From: Metallyticus violacea
Taxonomy: Eukaryota; Arthropoda; Insecta; Mantodea; Metallyticidae
NCBI GenBank assembly: GCA_030762175.1
Contig: JAUJEO010000020.1
Span: 145,776 to 209,775, forward strand
Direction: 5' to 3'
Length of the DNA stretch: 64,000 bases
The translations under genes and the position numbers were made by a program. The first letter of the stretch is position 1, and every line of letters begins with the position of its first letter. Below, in pieces: positions 45,366 to 57,844 of the stretch. Under the pieces are notes generated by a model that worked only from the letters and a program-made list of their open reading frames with translations, ran no database searches and was not told where the DNA came from.

Positions 45366-45369
45366 CTAC

Positions 45370-45386
45370 GCGATCGGCGCAATTTT
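45370..45386. repeat. Target-site duplication of element 2, right copy
   Basis: GCGATCGGCGCAATTTT, followed by GGGGCGAGCCCC as in the uninterrupted units. Confidence 0.93.
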
Positions 45387-46375
45387 GGGGCGAGCCCCCC
45401 AGTGACCCGGACACGGACCTCTCAGAAAACGCCAGCAAGCTGCCGACAGGTCGCGCGCGCGGCCACGAGCCAGTGGCGTGCTTCCTCACTTGGTTTGTAC
45501 CCTGTTCACGAAGCCCCTCGTGCCATGCGCCGTTGCCTCGGGGCTGCGCTGCATGCCTCGAAGATTGGGGATGCAGCAGGGCGCGAAGCGGAAGCCCTCG
45601 GAGGAAACCTCTCTGCTGGGGAAGCTTGCGAATTAAGCCCTGCATTCCGGGTCCGGTCCGCACCCTGCGCGGGTTCCTCGCGTGGGAGGACTGAACGGGG
45701 TCCCGAAGAGGGATGGCCCTTGGGGGGCGAGTAGCTCCAACCTTTGGCTGTTGCCATGCGGAGCGAGCCTCGGCCAGGTGCTACCTTCCTGGCTGTGAAG
45801 GTTTGCAAACGTTGGCCTGCATCGAACACAAATTCTGGCGAGGAGAACGGCGAAGCAGCGAATCTCGCTGTGCAAGGACCTGTCTGGTCGAGCATCGGTC
45901 GCGGCTCCCGCGAGGAAGGGTCGGTGGAAAAGGGCTGCCGCAGTTTGCTCGTAGGGCAGAGGGGTCGTTGCAATTCTTTGGACCAATTTCTAGCCGTTGA
46001 CTGCACGATGTCGCGTGTAGCATGCCATTTTCCCCGTCCCATTGAAATGCAGGGGGTGAAAATTTGTGGGGAAAAGACTTGTTTTAATTGCGTCGTAAGT
46101 AACGGTAGAAGGGACTCATTATGCCTTATGTTCTGCACACAGAGGCTGGATGGCGCAATGGCGGCAGCACGATCCACCCAGATGAGGAGATTAAAATGGG
46201 GACTGCTGTGCTGCACGGTGATGGAGCGTGGTCATCGGGCGAGGCCGTGTGTCACAAGCCGAGCAGCAGCACCAGGAGGAGGAGGAAGAAGAAGAAGAAG
46301 AAGAAGGCGGCAACATCTGCAAAACCTATGCACCAACACCGGTCGGCACTAAAGGTGAGTAAGGGTAAGGGGGGG

Positions 46376-46430
<55 letters not shown>

Positions 46431-46937
46431 TGTTAAGAAATGGGCAGTGCAGATGGCACGTGATGCTCTTAAATGAATCTGGTAATTGTAAGGGATACAC
46501 ATTTAAAGTACGATGGCAGGCGGGGGATGAACGTGTAGAATGCCAGCGGGACGTGGCTTGCATTTAGAGCGAGTGGCTGAAAATGCCTGGGCAGCAAAGC
46601 GGTAGGCTGACTGCAACTGCACGGTGAAACTGTGGTATGCCGAGCAGCAAAAGCGAGAGGGTGAGGCATAGTGGTGGTGGTGGTCGAATGCCATGTTCAT
46701 CATCATCATCATGATCATGATCATCGCCGCCGCCGCCACCACCACCACTACCAGGACTAGTATCAGAAGTGAATGCGGAAGATGCCTGGATCAGGAATGA
46801 AAGAAAAAAGAAAAGGAAAGAAAGGAGAAAAGAATAGGGATTTACCGCTACAGTATATCACAGTAATGCATTATTTGCTTGTTGTGATGTAGAGAAGAAG
46901 GATGAGGGGGAGGGGAAAAAAAAAAAAAGAAACAAAT
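45387..46937. other. H1 upstream region and H1-5S spacer (unit 3)
   Basis: Homologous to 2741-4287. Poly(A) of about 52 nt at 46376-46427 (46 and 47 in units 1 and 2). The GAA tract near 46286-46305 is one repeat shorter. The duplicated segment is at about 46111-46246. No gene. Confidence 0.6.
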
Positions 46938-47055
46938 GCCAACGGCACGTGGTGTTCCCAAGCGGTCACCCATCCAAGTACTGACCACGCCCAATGCTGC
47001 TTAACTTCGGTGATCGGACGAGAACCGGTGTATTCAGCATGGTATGGCCGTTGGC
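46938..47055 (-). rRNA. 5S rRNA: 5S ribosomal RNA (unit 3)
   Basis: 118 nt, same sequence as units 1 and 2, with the T-run terminator intact. Confidence 0.97.
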
Positions 47056-47479
47056 ATTGGCCAGGCTGCTTTAAATGGTATTTGGGAGGTGGAATTAGAA
47101 GACGGGTGATATAACTCACCAGATACTTGCTGTCGGAACCGAGACTGCAAGCATAGATTGTTACCCAATACTGCAATTAGAGCATAAAAATGTGTTGTTG
47201 TTGGAGGAAATGAGCACGTGTTAGGACCATTGTAGCAACGCGATCTATTCATGAGGCAGGGGACGTAAAACATCAGAAATGAGCTATGTTCAGGAGCAAG
47301 AGAAAAACAGTAAACATGCTATGACCAAAGTCGCCATATTAGTATTACAGAGGAATGGGGAGGGGGGAAAAGACATACACACGTGCGCATGCACAGAGAC
47401 GGGTTGAAGGAATGTTTTTCTTTCCCCTGACTCCTTTTTTTGTCTTTTTCTTTTTTATCTTCCCCCCATAGAAGCAGCT
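47056..47479. other. Region between 5S gene and monomer array (unit 3)
   Basis: Homologous to 4406-4829; nothing recognised. Confidence 0.5.
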
Positions 47480-48253
47480 AAATGACATGACATCAAAACC
47501 ACTGTTTTTCAAGAGTAGCTAGTGTTTTAGTGTATAATTAGTGTCTGTTAAACCACTCTACAGTTTAGTATGTAATAATTATGCATTTTAGGTTAGGTGC
47601 CACATGTTGGCGATGGTGCTAGATAGAATTATTTACTGAGCAATACGAAAAGGCACATCAAGATGGAAGGTGTCGCACAAAAAGACCTTGGGGGCGTAAA
47701 AAAATAATAATAATAAAAAGTAGTAGTAGTAGTAGTAATAATCATAATCATCATAATTATAATGGCAATGATGGGGATAAATGTTGGCGGTGGAGAAGGA
47801 ATAAATCCAGAATGATGGGGGCGGGGGGGAAGGAAGGAAGGAAGAATGAATAAAACATGTACAGTTGTAAGGCGAGGCGAAGAGGGGGGGAGGAAGAATG
47901 AAAATAGAACATTAGTTTTTTGGTATCAGCTAAATAACGTAAAGCCGTAACTATTTATTGTTTTTGAACAGTATTTAGTGTTTCAGTGCATAAATAAGTG
48001 CGCATTTAGCTGCTGTCCATTTTAGCTTCTAATAACTTAATTATGCATTTTATGTGCCACGTAGAATTATTCACCGAGCAATATGATTAGGCACAGCAAG
48101 ATGTAAGGTGTGGCGAGAGAAACAGAGACACACACACACGCGTGCATGCGCGCGGAAGATTTGGCAAAAAGGGGAATGGCAAAGAAGAAAGAAAGACACG
48201 CACGCATGGGATTAGAAAGAACAAAGATGACAGATTGTGTGTGTGTGTGTGTG

Positions 48254-48307
<54 letters not shown>

Positions 48308-48720
48308 CCTAAATGAAGTAATATTTGTAGTGTTTGAAGAGTATTTAGTGCTTTAGTGCATTATTAGTGCCTATTAAGCTGCATCTCCAGTTTTGTTCCT
48401 AATTACTTAATTTTGCATATTATGCTTTTTAGGTTAGGTATCATGCATTGGTGATGGGAGTAGATAGAACTATTTACTCAGCAATGTGAATAGGTACAGC
48501 AACATTGCAGAGAAAGCCTTGGTGGCAAAAAGTAATTATATTTATAATCATAATGACCATTATGATGATAAATGTTGGTGGTGGAGAAGACACACACGTG
48601 GAAGGTGTGGCAAAAGAAAGGAAATAAAAATGTTATGAAGATGTTGAAGGTTGGTGCGGACGAAGGAATAAATCCACAACTTGGTGGAAACGTTTTGTAT
48701 GTGTGTGTGTGTGTGTGTGT

Positions 48721-48755
<35 letters not shown>

Positions 48756-50734
48756 CGTGGTGGTGGCTAAATAATGTAACAACATCACTATTTATTGCTT
48801 TTGAAAAATATTTAGTGTTTTAGTGCATAATTAGTACCTATGGAGCTGCTGGACAGTTTAGTTACTAATTACTTAATTCTGCATTTTAGGTTAGGTGGCA
48901 CATGTTGTCGATGGTGCTACATAGAATAATTTACTCAGCAATGTGATTAAGCACACAAAGATGTAAGGTTTGGCAAGAGGGAGGGAGGGAGGGAGGAAGG
49001 AAGGAAGGAAGGAAGGAAGGAAGGAAGGAAGGAAGGAAGGAAGGAAGGAAGACATGCGCACATGCGGATGGTGTGGCTGAGAGATGCAGGGGGGAAGAGA
49101 AGAAAATGAAAGAATATTAAGGTTGGTTTTTAAAGAAGAAAGAAATCTGCAACATTAGGTTTTATTTTTTGTTTTTTTTCCCCCCAGCTAAATGTTTTGG
49201 CATTTGTTTTTGAAGAATATTTGGTGTTTTAGTGCCTGTGATTCCGCTCTACAATTTTTAGGTTCTAATGACTTAATTATGGTTTTTAGGTTAGTTACCA
49301 TGCATTGGCAATGGTGCTACATTCAGTTATTTACTGAGCAAATGATTAGGCATGGCAAGAGAAAGAACAGGATAAGGCGAGGAAGAGAGAGGGAGTCACG
49401 TTGGTATAAAAAAAAAAAAAAACACCACACACTTCAATCATGGTGATAAATGTTGGTGGTGGAGAAGACACACACGTGGAAGGTGTGGCAAAAGAAAGGA
49501 AATAAAAATGTTATGAAGATGAAGGTTGGTGCGGACGAAGGAATAAATCCACAACTTGGTGGAAACTTTTTAAATGGTGGTGGTGGTGGTGGTGGCTAAA
49601 TAATGTAACATCATCACTATTTATTGCTTTTGAAAAATATTTAGTGTTTTAGTGCATAATTAGTACCTATGGAGCTGCTGGACAGTTTACTTACTAATTA
49701 CTTAATTATGCATTTTAGGTTAGGTGCCGCGTGTTGCAGATGGCACTAAATCAAAACTATTTAGTGAGCAATACGAATAGGAACATCATGATGGAAGGTG
49801 TTGCACAAAAAGACCTTGGGGGCATAAAAAATATTATAATAAAAAAAATAGTGATGATAATCGTACAAAAACTAGTAGTAGTAGTAGGAGTAAGGATGAT
49901 GGGGATAAATCAATCCAGAACATGGGGGCAGGAAGGAATGAAGTAAGGAACACACAGGCACAGATGTAATGTGAAGCAAAGAGGGGTGAGGGGGAAGAAG
50001 AAAGAATGAAAATAAAAGATAAAGAAGGTGATGAAGGTTGGTGTTAAAGAACTAAAAAATTTACAACATTGGTTTTGTGAGTGTGTGTGTGTGTGTGTGT
50101 GGTAGCAGCTAAATAACGCAAACTCATATAATATTTATTATTTTTGAACAGTATATAGCATTTAAGTGCCCAAATAGCCGCTCTACAGTTTTGTTTTTAA
50201 TAAATTAATTATGCATTTTAGGTTGGGTGGCACATGCTGTCGATGGTGCTACATAGAATAATTTACTCAGCAATGTGATTAAGCACAGCAAGATGTAAGG
50301 TTTGGCAAGAGGGAGGGATGGAGGGAGGGAGGGAGGAAGGAAGGAACGAAGGAAGGAAGGAAGGAAGACATGCGCACAGGCAGATGGTGTGGCTGAGAGA
50401 TGCAGGGGGGAAGAGAAGAAAATGAAAGAATATTAAGGTTGGTTTTTAAAGAAGAAAGAAATCTGCAACATTAGGTTTTTTTTGTTGTTGTTGTTGTTGT
50501 TTTTTTTTTTCCAGCTAAATGTCCTGGCATTTGTTTTTGAAGAATATTTGGTGTTTTAGTGCCTGTGATTCTGCTCTACAATTTTTAGTTTCTAATGACT
50601 TAATTATGGTTTTTAGGTTAGTTACCATGCATTGGCAATGGTGCTACATTCAGTTATTTACTGAGCAAATGATTAGGCATGGCAAGAACAGGATAAGGTG
50701 AGGAAGAGAGAGGGAGTCACGCTGGTATGTTATT

Positions 50735-50770
<36 letters not shown>

Positions 50771-51233
50771 ACAACAACTTCTAAATTTTGGTGGTGGAGA
50801 AGACACACACCTGGAAGGTGTGGCAAAAGAAAGGAAATAAAAAAATGTTATGAAGATGATGAAGGTTGGTGCGGATGAAGGAATAAATGCACAACTTGGT
50901 GGAAACTTTTTTTTTTTATTTATTTATTTTTTTTTTTATGGTGGTGGTGGTGGCGGCTAAATAATGTAACATCATCACTATTTATTGCTTTTGAAAAATA
51001 TTTAGTGTTTTAGTGCATAATTAGTACCTATGGAGCTGCTGGACAGTTTAGTTACTTATTACTTAATTATGCATTTTAGGTTAGGTGCCGCGTGTTGGCG
51101 ATGGGGCTAAATAAAAACTATTTAGTGAGCAATACGAATAGGAACATCATGATGGAAGGTGTTGCACAAAAAGGCCTTGGGGGCATAAAAAATATTATAA
51201 TAAAAAAAAAAGTGATGATAATCGTACAAAAAC

Positions 51234-51271
<38 letters not shown>

Positions 51272-51878
51272 ATGATGATGATGGGGACAAATCAATCCAG
51301 AACATGGGGGCAGGAAGGAACACACAGGCACAGATGTAAGGTGAAGCAAAGAGGGGTGAGGGGGAAGAAGAAAGAACGAAAATAAAAGATAAAGAAGGTG
51401 ATGAAGGTTGGTGTTAAAGAACTAATAAATTTACAACATTGGTTTTGTGAGGGTGGGTGCGTGGGTGTGTGTGTGTGGTAGCAGCTAAATAACTCAAACT
51501 CATATAATATTTATTATTTTTGAACAGTATATAGCCTTTAAGTGCCCAAATAGCCGCTCTACAGTTTTGTTTCTAATGACTTAATTATGGTTTTTAGGCT
51601 AGTTACCATGCATTGGCAATGGTGCTACATTCAGTTATTTACTGAGCAAATGATTAGGCATGGCAAGGGAAAGAACAGGATAAGGTGAGGAAGGGAGAGG
51701 GAGTCACGTTGGTATGAAAAAAAAGAACACCACACACTTCAATCATGGTGATAAAAATGTTGGTGGTGGAGAAGACACACACGTGGAAGGTGTGGCAAAA
51801 GAAAGGAAATAAAAATGTTATGAAGATGATGTGAAGGTTGGTGCGGACGAAGGAATAAATGCACAACTTGGCGGAAAC

Positions 51879-51922
<44 letters not shown>

Positions 51923-52434
51923 GGTGGTGGTGGTGGTGGTGGTGGTGGCGGCTAAATAATGTAACATCATCACTATTTATTGCTTTTGAAAAATGTTTAG
52001 TGTTTTAGTGCATAATTAGTACCTATGGAGGTGCTGGACTGTTTAGTTACTAATGACTTAATTATGCATTTTAGGTTGGCGATGGAGAAAACGAGAATGG
52101 AAAAAAAAAAAAAGTGGGTGAATCCTAATGATGATGATGATGGGGATTAATTTTGGCGGTGGAGGAGAAATCAATCCACAACATGGGAGCAGGAAGGAAG
52201 GAAGGAAGGAAGGAAGGAAGTGAGTAAGTAAGTGAGTAAGTAAGCATGTGAGAAAGAAACACATGCGCACAGATGTAAGGCTAAGCAAAGAGGGGAGGGG
52301 GGGAAGAAGAAAGATTGAAAATAAAAGATTATGAAGGTGATGAAGGTTGGTGTAAAAGAACTATTTCATTTTTAACAATTGTTTTTTTTTTTTGTTTGTT
52401 TTTTGTGTGGTAGCAGCTAAATAACGCAAACTCA
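47480..52434. repeat. Degenerate tandem monomer array (unit 3)
   Basis: Same array and higher-order period as unit 1, differing in microsatellite and homopolymer lengths (for example a shorter poly(T) near 48723-48753). Confidence 0.85.
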
Positions 52435-52446
52435 TAACTATCTGTT

Positions 52447-54909
52447 TACGGAATGTTGGAATCCACACGGTGAAACTTTTGTTAATCTTATTTGGATTTG
52501 AAGTAAAAGACTAAAAATCATGTCGTCACATTAAAACTCTCTTTAAGTTTCACAAACACACTTATAAAAGTAATTTTGGTACATTGCTCACATTGTCAAC
52601 CAAAACGACGACTGAGGAGTCGATTTCGTCAAAGTATGTATGTATGTTACTATGCTTGCTCTGGTGGTCTGTTAATGAACTTAAACAATATGTTGTCTGC
52701 TTCCGGTATATCAAAATTCATAAGTTTGTATTCGTATTTTTTTATGTAAATTTTTTCCCATATATTAAGTTCTTTCGGATGTTGAATTGTTTTTAGTAAT
52801 GTTATGTCCTTCTCTATTTCCTGATTCTCATTCCAAAAATGTGCAGCCACTGCTGATTTTTCTACTTGTTTGTGCCTAATATTTCTCCAGCGTTCCTTTA
52901 ATCTTATCCCCAGATTTCCCTTTTGTTTCTCCTATGTATATTTTGTCACAATCGTTGCAATTAATTCTGTATATACCTGAATTTTCTTCTTTCTTCTTTT
53001 TTTGTTTAATTTTATTTAGATTTAATAGTTTACCAACACTATATCTGTTTATTGGTGCCAGAGTAATGTTGTACTTTTTGAAAATTTTTTTGGAATTTAT
53101 GGTTAACATGAGGGTGATGTGTGAATTTTTGATTAAGTATTTTCTTTAAGTGAAGAACTGAGTGTAGTGATTAGTTTAATTTTCTTTTTATTTTTTATGT
53201 ACCATTTGTTTGTTAAATCCATTTATTTCTGCTGTGTGTATTATATGTGCGTATTCTTTCCTGCCTGTATTCTTCTTTACTGAGTGGTGTATTAACTAGG
53301 CTATATGTCACACCATTGAATGCTGCTTCCTTGTGGGGTCTGTCTGGGGTTGAAACCTTTTGCTTTTATGTAATTGTCGGTATTATGCGTGTCCTTTCTG
53401 TATATACCAAATTCTATATTTTTATTGCTTTTCATGATCCTTAGGTGCAGAAAAGGTAAAGTATTATTAACCTCGGTTTCCATAGTGAATTTTATGGTTT
53501 TTTCTTGCAAGTTCGACAGTATCGATGAATCTTGCATGAATCTATCTTCTACAGTGGCAAGCCCATCATCAACATATCTGTACCATGTTTTGAATGTGTA
53601 TGGGAAGGCTTTCGTTACGCGTGTTTCAAAATAGCTCGTGAACAGATCAGCCAAAAATGGAGATGGTGGACTACCCGTCGTTAAACCTGATTTTTGTTTC
53701 TAAAACTTGCCTTCAAACGTGAAGTAAGCTTGGTTTAAACATAGTTCTGTGAGTTTTACATATTCTTTTGTGTGTGTTTCTGCAAATGTTGATGGATAGT
53801 AGCCATTTTTTTTTTTAACAAATTCAGGGTTTTCTCTTTTGGAATGCTTGGAAACGATGCTTTTACATCAAAGGAAACCATGATATCGTTGGAGTTTAGT
53901 TTATCATCTTTTAATTTTGTTCGTGAGATGGAACGAGTTTTTTATGCTTAGACTTGGGAATTTGGGAAATGTATTAAATCGCCTAGTTAACCATTTGGCT
54001 AGGAGGTAACATGGGATATTGACATTGTTGATTATTGGGCTTGTGTATTTTTGGTAATCCTGTTATTTTAGCTATTGATGGATTAGGTATTTTGATTTTG
54101 CAAACGTCTGAATTTGTGAGTAAGCTATTTCCTTTTGATATGTGTTCTGTTGATTTCTTGCATTTGTGTAGGGGATTTTTTTCCACTTCAATGAACTACT
54201 TATTGTTTGGTAACTCTAGCATTCTATGTTGGTAATCTTCTTTGTCTAGGATTACAATTTGGTTTCCCTCATCTGCATATACGACTTCTTTTTTATTTAA
54301 TGAGTTTATGGTTTTTTGGTACGATTTGGGGATTTGGCTATGATTTTTAATTTCCTGTAATATTCCTGACGATCGTTTCCTAATGTAATTTTGATCTATG
54401 GCGTTTAATTTCTCGATGGTTAATTCGATATCTGTAATATATTCGTCGATGGTTGATGAGAAATCGACACATGTATTGATGCCGTTATTTAATAATTATG
54501 TTTCATCCTCATTCGGTTTTTCTTTCGAAAGCTTAACTATTTCGAGGTTAGGTTTCTCGTTGATATTTTTATTTTTACCTATTTGTTTTCCGTGTAAATT
54601 TTTAAATTAATTTTTTTTGGCGTGTAGTTTTACGTAAAAAAATATGAATACAAACTTGTGAATTTTGATATACCGGAAGCAGACGACATGTTGTTTAAGT
54701 TCATTAACAGACCACCAGAGCAAGCATGGCATAACATACATACTTTGCTGAAATTGACTCCCCAGTCGTCGTTTCGGTTGACAACGCGAGGAATGTACCT
54801 CACGAAACATGTACCAAAATTACTCTTATAAGTGTGTTTGTGAAACTTAGAGAGTTTTAATGTGACGACGTGATTTTTAGTGTTTTACTTTAAATCGAAA
54901 TAAGATTCC
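52447..54909 (-). mobile_element. Penelope-like retroelement, decayed (unit 3)
   Basis: 2,463 bp at the same site, with the duplication TAACTATCTGTT at 52435-52446 and 54910-54921. Inverted arms at about 52484-52750 and 54630-54907. Confidence 0.9.
52650..54608 (-). pseudogene. Penelope-like RT / GIY-YIG endonuclease, broken ORF (unit 3)
   Basis: RT palm with YVDD within 53301-53654, GIY-YIG block at 52876-53109, C-terminal part at 52650-52850. Same disruptions as the other units. Confidence 0.9.
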
Positions 54910-54921
54910 TAACTATCTGTT

Positions 54922-55272
54922 ATTTTTGAACAGTATGTAGCATTTTAATGCGTAAATAAGTGCCCATATAGCCGCTGTACAGTTTAGTTGCTAATAACTT
55001 AATTATGCATTTTAGGTTAGGTGCCACGTGTTGCAGATGGTGCTAGATGGAATCGTTTACTGAGCAATAGGAACGGGGACAGCAAGATGGAAGGTGTGGG
55101 TGGAATAATAAAAATTATAATAAACAAAATGGTATGCTAATATGGCGATAAATGTTGATGGTGAAAAAGAAATAAATCCACAGCGTGGGTTGGGAGGGGG
55201 AGGAAATGAGGAAACTTCCCCCCCCCTCTTTCTTTCATTCATTCATTCATTCATTCATTCATTCATTCATTC
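54922..55272. repeat. Residual monomer and (ATTC)n (unit 3)
   Basis: Single monomer core after the Penelope-like element, then an (ATTC)n tract. Confidence 0.8.
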
Positions 55273-57809
55273 AACCGTAGCAACCAAATAATGTGACATC
55301 GTAGGTACTTAGTGTTCAACAGAAATTGATGATTGTAGGTGATGAAGGTTCGTGGTGAAGAAGAAATGAATGCACAACATTTGTGGGGATGGGGGGAATG
55401 GTGGCTCAGTGGGTATCACATCTGCACAGTCGGTGCTGATTGCAGTGCTGGTGGAATGTGCAGTGCCAAATGGAACGCTAGGTAAATGGATGAATCGTAT
55501 GATCAAAAATTGAAGCTAACTAAGTAACGAACGAACGAACGGAAAAAAAAAAAAAAAATTATCTAAACTATGCATTTAAGTTTAGAAGTTTTAAACCTGT
55601 TTTCTAGGTCGACAAAGAACGTAAATGGGGCATTTTGTGCAAAAGATGAGAAGGAGCACTTTAGCTAAAATACGCTGTCTGCATAGAAATGGCATGATTG
55701 CGAAACCGCTCGGCACATGTGCCTGGAACGGAAATTGCACTTGAAGAAAAATGTGCTTGCACGGGTATCGTGCTCCGCCGGCATCCGGCACCACTAGCGA
55801 CTTTCGCCAAATTTTCCTGTCAGCGCGAGCGACTATTTTGCCACTACTAACGATGCTTAGGAAAAGGAGGCGAGCGTAGGCCGTCAGGCCGTAGCTCGCC
55901 GCAGCAAACCACTGGGTCCACCGGTTTCTGGGATTTACCCGAGGTTAGCGTTAGGGCTAGTGTGTGTGTGTATTTGAACTTGTTACGAATGCAAACTTTT
56001 GCACCATTTCAAATTTCCTGATAGAATCCACGTCTGGTCGGTCATGCTGATTTCCGCCGTGGCGGGGGTGCTGGCGTCGCTGAAAAAGTGAGCTTTTCAG
56101 GTACGTATAAACTTGATCTCGTCACTTTTCATCCCGCATTGTTGTCATTGCACTCGAATGAAGTGCCCGCGTGGTACAGGTTTGCGCGTCGGAGGTCACC
56201 CATTTCATTTCATTTCATTCCATTCCATTGATGGTGTACCGCCAATTCTTGTGGTTCAGTCTCGGTTATTACTATTATGCACTGCAGATGTAACTAAAGG
56301 CAGGAGCCACTCATTAGGCATTATGCACTGCACACAGAGTCTGGACGGCGCAGTGGCGGCGGCGGCATGCTATACCCAGAAGGAAGGTAACGAGGGAGTT
56401 GCTGTGCTACAACATCATGGTGGTGGGCGGTCGGGAGCCGAGGCGGCGAACAGCAGGGACGACGGCAGCGGGCACGAAAGAAGGTGAGTGGAAGGAGGAG
56501 AAAATGGTGCATGGTAAAATGTTGAGTTCATGGTCGAAAATGGTCAAACTGGAGAATCCTTCCCTGTGGTCTTTCCTTTGTCGCGCATTGGCATCGAGGG
56601 TAGGGAGGTTGTGCGAGAATGTTGAGAGAGCGAGCGAGCTGTAAGAGCGGGATGGTAGTGGGTGAACTGATTGAAAAATGTGAAACGGGAGCACTCTTAT
56701 TTAAAAGGACGAATTTGGCACCACCACTCACTCCTCTTGCAACCTGTGCACGTGCGTGCATGATGCACTTCTGAATGGTCAGTTGGCACGCGCACGAGCA
56801 CTCTCAATCACCAGGCACATCTGCTTGCTAGCATGCGTGCTCTCCCCGAGCCTGCATCGCCGGGCTAGCCACTGTCGAGCACTACAATACACTGCACGCA
56901 CGCACGCACGCACACGCGCGCGCGCGCATTGAGGTGAAAACCACTACACTACTAGCCCAACAACAGCTGCTGCAGGTAGGTGCTCTTTCGGAGCCTGAGG
57001 CGTCGCGTCACTTGGCACACGCTGACCACTGTGGGGCACGCACTGCACTGCACTGCTCAATCACTTTGTCGCACGCACCACCCACCAAAACACCGGCCGG
57101 TGGCACCCTCCGCCTGGCTGGCACTTTGAGGTGAAAATCGCTTGGCACACTCGCTCGATGTGCCGCCGTTTAGCAGCACGTTGGCACCGAATGCAGAAAG
57201 CAGGACCCTCTGCTCGCAGCACTGGACGGACGGGCGATGTAGAAGCAGAGAAAAGCTGGCTGGCCCCATAGCGTGATGATGAAGTAGTGGCTCGCCCCTT
57301 GCACAGTAATCTGGACCTTGGACTGTAATGCTTACCGTCAACGTGGCAGGCACGTGTGAAAATGCACCCACCGGTTAAGCACTCGCAATTCGTAGGTATG
57401 GCCCCGATGATGCAGTCGGTCACTTGGTTTGCAGCCGCTTCCCTGCCAGAGCCAGCGTCATGGTGACACCTGAAAGAAAAGGTTGTACGCACGCTGTTTG
57501 GCAACGAGCAAGTACGTGCACAAATCCAGCTTAGCTGTGCAACTTACCTCGTCTAGCCATGAATTTTGCACCATCTCAGCCTGGGAGTTCCCCGCCTTTC
57601 GAGCGTGCAGCACCAAAGTTGTAGCGTAATGGCGGGCGGACGAGATTCCAACATGGCCGCAAGCGTCATGCGCACGCCACGGGAGTGCGGGGTGGGGGAA
57701 CGAGGCACGAACGAGAAGCAGCCAGGGCAAAGCAAAGGCAAAAACGACAAGGCGAATTTCATCAAACGTTAATAATAATTCTCCTATCTACACATACATA
57801 CATGTATAT

Positions 57810-57844
<35 letters not shown>

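Larger units (their letters stand above)
43728..45369 (-). mobile_element. ORF1-only non-LTR retroelement with poly(A) tail (element 2)
   Basis: A 1,642 bp insertion found only in unit 3. Read on the minus strand it has a Gag-like ORF open from the 5' junction (45365 to 44046), about 250 bp of 3' UTR, and about 68-72 A (plus-strand T at 43724-43795, part of which is target). There is no reverse transcriptase or endonuclease ORF. The lack of an in-frame ATG near the left of the ORF and the in-frame stop at the junction indicate 5' truncation, typical of target-primed reverse transcription. A hairpin-forming sequence lies in the 3' UTR at 43891-43910. The Gag is clearly homologous to element 1, but the 3' regions are unrelated, so these are two families or subfamilies. 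Confidence 0.85.
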
